Origin: Candidatus Nitrosopumilus sp.
GTDB lineage: Archaea; Thermoproteota; Nitrososphaeria; Nitrososphaerales; Nitrosopumilaceae
DNA length: 17,960 nucleotides
NCBI GenBank assembly: GCA_018674605.1
Contig: JABGZU010000076.1
Coordinates: 1-17,960 of the forward strand
Direction of reading: 5' to 3'
The notes under the pieces are model-generated. The model made no database searches. It was not told the origin of the DNA and was given only the letters and a program-made list of their open reading frames with translations. Below are positions 15,138 through 17,960 of the stretch, one piece after another. Position 1 is the stretch's first letter. Each line of letters begins with the position of its first letter. Both the position numbers and the translations under genes were made by a program.

Positions 15138-15611
15138 TTAGTCAATTGCAAGCAAGTTTCCATTAGAATCAATTTCAGAATTTTTAATTCTAGTAGTAGA
15201 TATTCGTATACCATCTTTTGCTAAAAACATTGGAACTACAATGATTTGAACAGGGGCAAGATTATTTTTAAATCTTAAATTATTTAAAATAGTTCCCTGA
15301 GTACTTGTTTCATCACTTACAACTAATGCTTGAACATCTTTTTCTAAAATTGCAGGTCCAAAATCATTATTTAATTTACTAATTTCAAAAAGAGTATCAG
15401 GAAATTTTTCAATAATAATATCTGTTAAATTTTTGAGACGTTGATCATATTTGTTAATGGGATTCTTACCATTTTTTTCTGCAAATTCATCACTAGTTAA
15501 TCCAATTATTACTTTATCAGAAATTTCAAAAGCATGAGTGAGTAAAGTTAAGTGCCCTTTATGGACAATATCAAAAGTCCCACCCATAGCAATAAGAGAA
15601 AATATAGACAT
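15138..15611 (-). CDS. coaD: Phosphopantetheine adenylyltransferase, archaeal type
   Basis: Transfers AMP from ATP to 4'-phosphopantetheine, giving dephospho-CoA, the penultimate step of coenzyme A synthesis. The 157-residue protein is a nucleotidyltransferase of the HxGH superfamily: GGTFDIVHKGH (10-20) near the N-terminus and ISTTRI (137-142), the counterpart of the ISSTxxR motif, near the C-terminus. The middle part LVVSDETSTQGTILNNLR (97-113) is typical of the archaeal/eukaryotic PPAT group rather than bacterial CoaD. It lies between the secreted-protein gene (33-base gap) and the 109-aa gene, same strand. The family and reaction are well supported by motifs; the substrate is inferred from the archaeal group. 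Confidence 0.92.
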   Translation of the reverse strand: MSIFSLIAMGGTFDIVHKGHLTLLTHAFEISDKVIIGLTSDEFAEKNGKNPINKYDQRLKNLTDIIIEKFPDTLFEISKLNNDFGPAILEKDVQALVVSDETSTQGTILNNLRFKNNLAPVQIIVVPMFLAKDGIRISTTRIKNSEIDSNGNLLAID

Positions 15612-15644
15612 ACAAATTCACAATACTCTTCGAAAATAAATCTA

Positions 15645-16757
15645 CTAGTTTACAAGTAACAATACAAAAGGCCCTTGATCTGCAAGTGGGACATTATTTC
15701 TATCCCAGATGAATGTTTCAATGAAAAATAATCCTTTTTTTTCAGGAACCCAATCTATAGATGGTAATTCAAACGTATTTCCCATAAATTGACCATCATA
15801 TTTTCCAACATATTCAATAGAGGGAGGAATATCAACATTGGAAGAACTTTCTTTAATTTGAACATAATATGTGTAAGGTGTTTCATCAGAAATATTATCA
15901 GTAGTAAATTGTATCAAAATTTTACTTTTAATTTTTGTTGTTAAATCTGTTTTAATTTCAGATAATTTATTTCCCAATGTATCAGTAATAACAACATCAG
16001 AAATTATTATTGATTTTGTTGAGATTTGAGGAAGAGGGATTTTTACATTTACAAAAGGATAGTAAGAATTATCAGATTCAGAGAATATGAGAAAACCTAC
16101 AGCAGATGGATTAATTTTTTCAATTAAGTCTAATGAAATTTTTTCATTTATTTCAACATCACCAATTTCAATGGTAGAAATTTGAATAATTCTTTCAAAA
16201 ACATCATAAAAAGCAAAATATACAGATGTTTCTGAAATTGGAATATTTCCATTTTGTAATTCTCCAGAAAACAATAATGTGTAAGTAGAGTCAGATAAAC
16301 TAGATATCGGTTCTAAGAGCACATTATTTACAGAAACTATAAAGGAATTTTTCATTGATGTTGAAGTATCAAAATCTAAAATTAATACAGATGCTTCTGA
16401 AATATCAATATTTGGAGTTTCTGAACGTATGATAAATGGAGATTTATCATTAGGAGGAATTACATTTAAAATTGTTTTACCTTCAGTAATTTCTAAAGGA
16501 TTCGAATTAAAATCATCAAAGAAATTTGCACGAATCACGACATTTGTAACAAAAGATAATGGATCATCATTTTCAATTAATCCAACTACAACAGTATATC
16601 CTTCAGAATCAGTGTAAACAAAAGTAGTTTGAGAGTTTAAAGAAACACTAAGTTTAGAATTAGTGTCAACATATTCTTGAGAAGAAACAGGTGAAAACGG
16701 AATTAAGAATGAAATTAAGAATAAGGTGAAAACAATGCTAAAAATAGAATTCCTCAT
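15645..16757 (-). CDS. Secreted beta-rich protein with tandem FxLYD/Ig-like modules
   Basis: A 370-residue protein with an N-terminal signal peptide: MRNS followed by a hydrophobic core (residues 5-21) and a likely cleavage after about PVSS (23-26). The mature part has almost no cysteine and is rich in Ser, Thr, Ile and Val, as expected for beta-sandwich domains on the cell surface. Residues about 55-115 (VVVGLIENDDPLSFVTNVVIRANFFDD) resemble an FxLYD-type module. A second similar module starts around 165 (LFSGELQNGNIPISETSVYFAFYD). The last 120 residues form a further Ig-like unit ending in FVLLLVN. No C-terminal membrane anchor or sorting tail is visible, so it is either released or held by partners. 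Upstream member of the run leading to coaD. Function unknown. Confidence 0.8.
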   Translation of the reverse strand: MRNSIFSIVFTLFLISFLIPFSPVSSQEYVDTNSKLSVSLNSQTTFVYTDSEGYTVVVGLIENDDPLSFVTNVVIRANFFDDFNSNPLEITEGKTILNVIPPNDKSPFIIRSETPNIDISEASVLILDFDTSTSMKNSFIVSVNNVLLEPISSLSDSTYTLLFSGELQNGNIPISETSVYFAFYDVFERIIQISTIEIGDVEINEKISLDLIEKINPSAVGFLIFSESDNSYYPFVNVKIPLPQISTKSIIISDVVITDTLGNKLSEIKTDLTTKIKSKILIQFTTDNISDETPYTYYVQIKESSSNVDIPPSIEYVGKYDGQFMGNTFELPSIDWVPEKKGLFFIETFIWDRNNVPLADQGPFVLLLVN

Positions 16758-16887
16758 TAAACATCATTAAAAAAAACCATTAATTTTGTACAGTATGTGT
16801 TATAGTGAACAAAAAAGGTAACAACGTTTAACCCAGTTTACACTAAAATTAAAAATAATAAAAAGAGATTAAAAATAGATGAAAATT
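16758..16887. other. Intergenic spacer with T-rich run after the 33-aa gene
   Basis: On the minus strand the 33-aa gene is followed by repeated T runs (about 16840-16887), a plausible archaeal terminator. The rest should contain the promoter of the secreted-protein gene, which I cannot place confidently. No further gene seen. Confidence 0.4.
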
Positions 16888-16989
16888 TTATTTTCTCTTT
16901 GCGGTAATTGCTAACCAGTATACTAAGCCTGGTGCTAAACCAACAATAAGAGGAATCCATACAGGCCATCCGTCTACTGCGCTTGTCAT
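16888..16989 (-). CDS. 33-residue single-helix membrane protein
   Basis: A complete small gene: ATG at 16989-16987, 33 codons, TAA at 16890-16888. The product starts MTSAVDGWPVW, continues into one hydrophobic helix (IPLIVGLAPGLVYWLAI, 12-28) and ends with TAKRK, so it should span the membrane once with the basic tail inside. The region is richer in G and C than the spacers around it and uses codons like a translated gene. A perfect TTTAAATA box lies with its centre about 26 nt before the ATG, and T-rich sequence follows the stop. Together these make a leaderless, transcribed gene very likely. It may be a small subunit of a membrane complex, but no partner gene is adjacent. Confidence 0.75.
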   Translation of the reverse strand: MTSAVDGWPVWIPLIVGLAPGLVYWLAITAKRK

Positions 16990-17011
16990 AAGTGTAAACC
17001 GAAACATATCC

Positions 17012-17019
17012 TATTTAAA
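17012..17019 (-). promoter_or_regulatory. Consensus TATA box of the 33-aa gene
   Basis: TTTAAATA on the minus strand, 22 nt between its end and the ATG at 16989. This matches archaeal TATA consensus and spacing and implies a leaderless transcript. Confidence 0.65.
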
Positions 17020-17050
17020 TCCATCCAGAAGTTCGAAATTCAACATTGAT

Positions 17051-17063
17051 CGAAAAATAAAAG
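17051..17063 (-). terminator. T-rich terminator after tRNA-Ala
   Basis: Directly after the discriminator base the minus strand reads CTTTTATTTTTCG, an oligo-T run of the kind that ends archaeal transcripts. No hairpin is needed. Confidence 0.45.
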
Positions 17064-17137
17064 TGGACCGGACGGAATTCGAATCCGTGACCCCCCGCGT
17101 GCAAGGCGGGTATACTACCAGGCTATACTACCGGCCC
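17064..17137 (-). tRNA. tRNA-Ala (TGC anticodon)
   Basis: A 74-nt cloverleaf. The acceptor GGGCCGG pairs with CCGGTCC (one G-U pair), and the D stem GTAT/GTAT includes G-U ends. The anticodon stem CCCGC/GCGGG encloses loop CTTGCAC with anticodon TGC. The T arm is ACGGA/TCCGT with loop TTCGAAT; the discriminator is A. CCA is not encoded and there is no intron. Acceptor pair 3-70 is G-U (G with T), the alanine identity element. Confidence 0.96.
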
Positions 17138-17216
17138 ACAAAAATAATGATAACAAAGTGGATTTTAATTGTTGCTTCTTGGCAAGAATTTTATTTGAAT
17201 AGAAAATTATTGCTTT

Positions 17217-17771
17217 ATGGTACTGTTAGAATCACAAATTAAATTAAAAAAAGGAGATATTGCACCAAATTTTGAATTATTAGGAATTGATGATAAAAAA
17301 CATTCACTCAAAGATTATGAAAATTATAAAGGAATTTTAGTAATCTTCATGTGCAACCACTGTCCATATGTTAAAGCAAAAGTAGATGCATTAAATGAAT
17401 TATATGAGAAATGTGGTAAAGACATTGCGATAATAGGAATTAACAGTAATGATTCTACAGACTATCCAGAAGATAGCTTTGATGCCATGAAACAAACAGC
17501 AAAAGAGAAAAAATTCCAATTTGATTATTTAGTAGATGAAACTCAAGAAATTGCCAAAAAGTATGGTGCAATGTGTACTCCAGATCCATTCTTGTTTAAC
17601 AGTCAAAAAGAATTAGTTTTTCATGGAAAAATAGATAACGCCATGAAACCAGATGATACTGCCACAGAAAAAACAATGATTGAAAACATGGAGAAATTAT
17701 TATCAGGAGAAAAAATTGAAAATGATTTTGATCCATCAATTGGTTGTTCAATTAAGTGGAAAGAAAACTAA
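17217..17771 (+). CDS. Thioredoxin-fold redox protein (AhpC/TSA-ResA-like)
   Basis: A 184-residue cytoplasmic protein with the thioredoxin-like fold. GDIAPNFELLGIDDKKHSLKDY (13-34) is the usual entry of AhpC/TSA and ResA-like proteins. The redox site is FMCNHCPYV with Cys46 and Cys49, a CxxC rather than a single peroxidatic Cys. A third cysteine precedes the cis-proline (MCTPDPFLF, Cys120-Thr-Pro122). No signal peptide is present, which argues for a cytoplasmic thiol-disulfide or peroxide role rather than cytochrome maturation. An AT-rich TTTTATTTG lies about 25 nt before the ATG, suggesting a leaderless start. It is flanked by tRNA-Ala and tRNA-Ile. Family secure; exact substrate unknown. 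Confidence 0.9.
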   Translation: MVLLESQIKLKKGDIAPNFELLGIDDKKHSLKDYENYKGILVIFMCNHCPYVKAKVDALNELYEKCGKDIAIIGINSNDSTDYPEDSFDAMKQTAKEKKFQFDYLVDETQEIAKKYGAMCTPDPFLFNSQKELVFHGKIDNAMKPDDTATEKTMIENMEKLLSGEKIENDFDPSIGCSIKWKEN

Positions 17772-17804
17772 ACTTAAATGACTCTTGCCTAGAGATTTCT
17801 TCGT

Positions 17805-17879
17805 GGGCTCGTAGCTCAGCTTGGCTGGAGCGTTCGACTGATAATCGAAAGGTCATGTGTTCGAATCACATCGGGCCCA
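17805..17879 (+). tRNA. tRNA-Ile (GAT anticodon)
   Basis: A 75-nt cloverleaf. The acceptor GGGCTCG pairs with CGGGCCC, and the D arm is GCTC/GAGC. The anticodon stem TTCGA/TCGAA encloses loop CTGATAA with anticodon GAT. The T arm is ATGTG/CACAT with loop TTCGAAT; the discriminator is A and CCA is not encoded. No intron. It starts 33 bases after the stop of the redox-protein gene. Confidence 0.96.
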
Positions 17880-17894
17880 TTTTTCATTATTTTA
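17880..17894 (+). terminator. T-rich terminator after tRNA-Ile
   Basis: TTTTTCATTATTTT immediately after the tRNA, fitting archaeal oligo-T termination. It overlaps the end of the convergent minus-strand frame. Confidence 0.4.
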
Positions 17895-17960
17895 AATTTT
17901 GAGAAATAGTTTTAGACCATTGTAAAATGTCACTAATTTCACTAGATAACAGATCAGAAA
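17887..17960 (-). CDS. C-terminal end of an unidentified protein, cut by window edge
   Basis: On the minus strand one frame is open from the window end to a TAA at 17889-17887 and encodes a hydrophilic helical tail ending SDILQWSKTISQNLK. The amino-acid make-up looks like a genuine C-terminus, and the position 7 bases beyond the convergent tRNA-Ile fits local spacing. Another minus-strand frame is also open but reads less like protein. The fragment is too short to name. Confidence 0.45.
   Translation of the reverse strand, partial: SDLLSSEISDILQWSKTISQNLK

Noticed and set aside
1..17960. Insertion sequences, integrase or attachment-site duplications at the three tRNA genes
   Set aside because: No transposase or integrase frame and no repeated tRNA 3' end was seen within the window.

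Overview
The window looks like a stretch of a marine ammonia-oxidising archaeon (Thaumarchaeota/Nitrososphaerota, Nitrosopumilus-like). The signs are AT-rich DNA with dense short-spaced genes, archaeal-type PheRS, TrpRS and ValRS, an archaeal PdxS/PdxT pair, an archaeal CoaD-type adenylyltransferase, tRNAs without encoded CCA ends, and TATA boxes about 26 nt before start codons (leaderless or nearly leaderless transcripts). The lineage is inferred from protein and sequence style; no marker such as rRNA or amo is present.

Layout. Bases 2-2212 hold valS, cut off at the window start. It converges on a minus-strand run made of a membrane-anchored hypothetical gene, pdxS and pdxT (4380 to 2234). 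tRNA-Trp(CCA) follows on the plus strand, and 9 bases beyond it lies the end of a mitochondrial-type aconitase gene on the minus strand. Between 6933 and 8912 are four small genes: a hypothetical protein on plus and, on minus, an EVE-domain protein, a stand-alone Lrp/AsnC ligand-binding (RAM) domain and an HEXXH metallopeptidase-like protein.

Bases 8913-9237 have no convincing annotated gene, but they contain a sharply GC-richer island (about 47% GC) with two directly abutting long-range helices. This is a candidate structured RNA and the most interesting unexplained element here. Just after it comes a small membrane-protein gene that looks frameshifted. pheT and pheS (minus) and trpS (plus) follow, with pheS and trpS diverging from one symmetric TATA element. 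A 93-aa gene is coupled to trpS by a 4-base overlap.

The right side (13912-16757) is a minus-strand set: a repeat-rich zinc-finger protein, a 109-aa hypothetical, CoaD (coenzyme A synthesis) and a secreted beta-rich protein. Then come a 33-aa membrane protein gene with a textbook TATA box, tRNA-Ala(TGC), a thioredoxin-fold redox protein, tRNA-Ile(GAT), and the last codons of a minus-strand gene leaving the window.

The dominant theme is translation: three aminoacyl-tRNA synthetases (Val, Phe with both subunits, Trp) and three tRNAs, one of them the substrate of the local TrpRS. Cofactor synthesis (PLP, CoA), the citrate-cycle aconitase and several lineage-type small proteins make up the rest. 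No insertion sequence, CRISPR array, prophage or integrase gene was seen.
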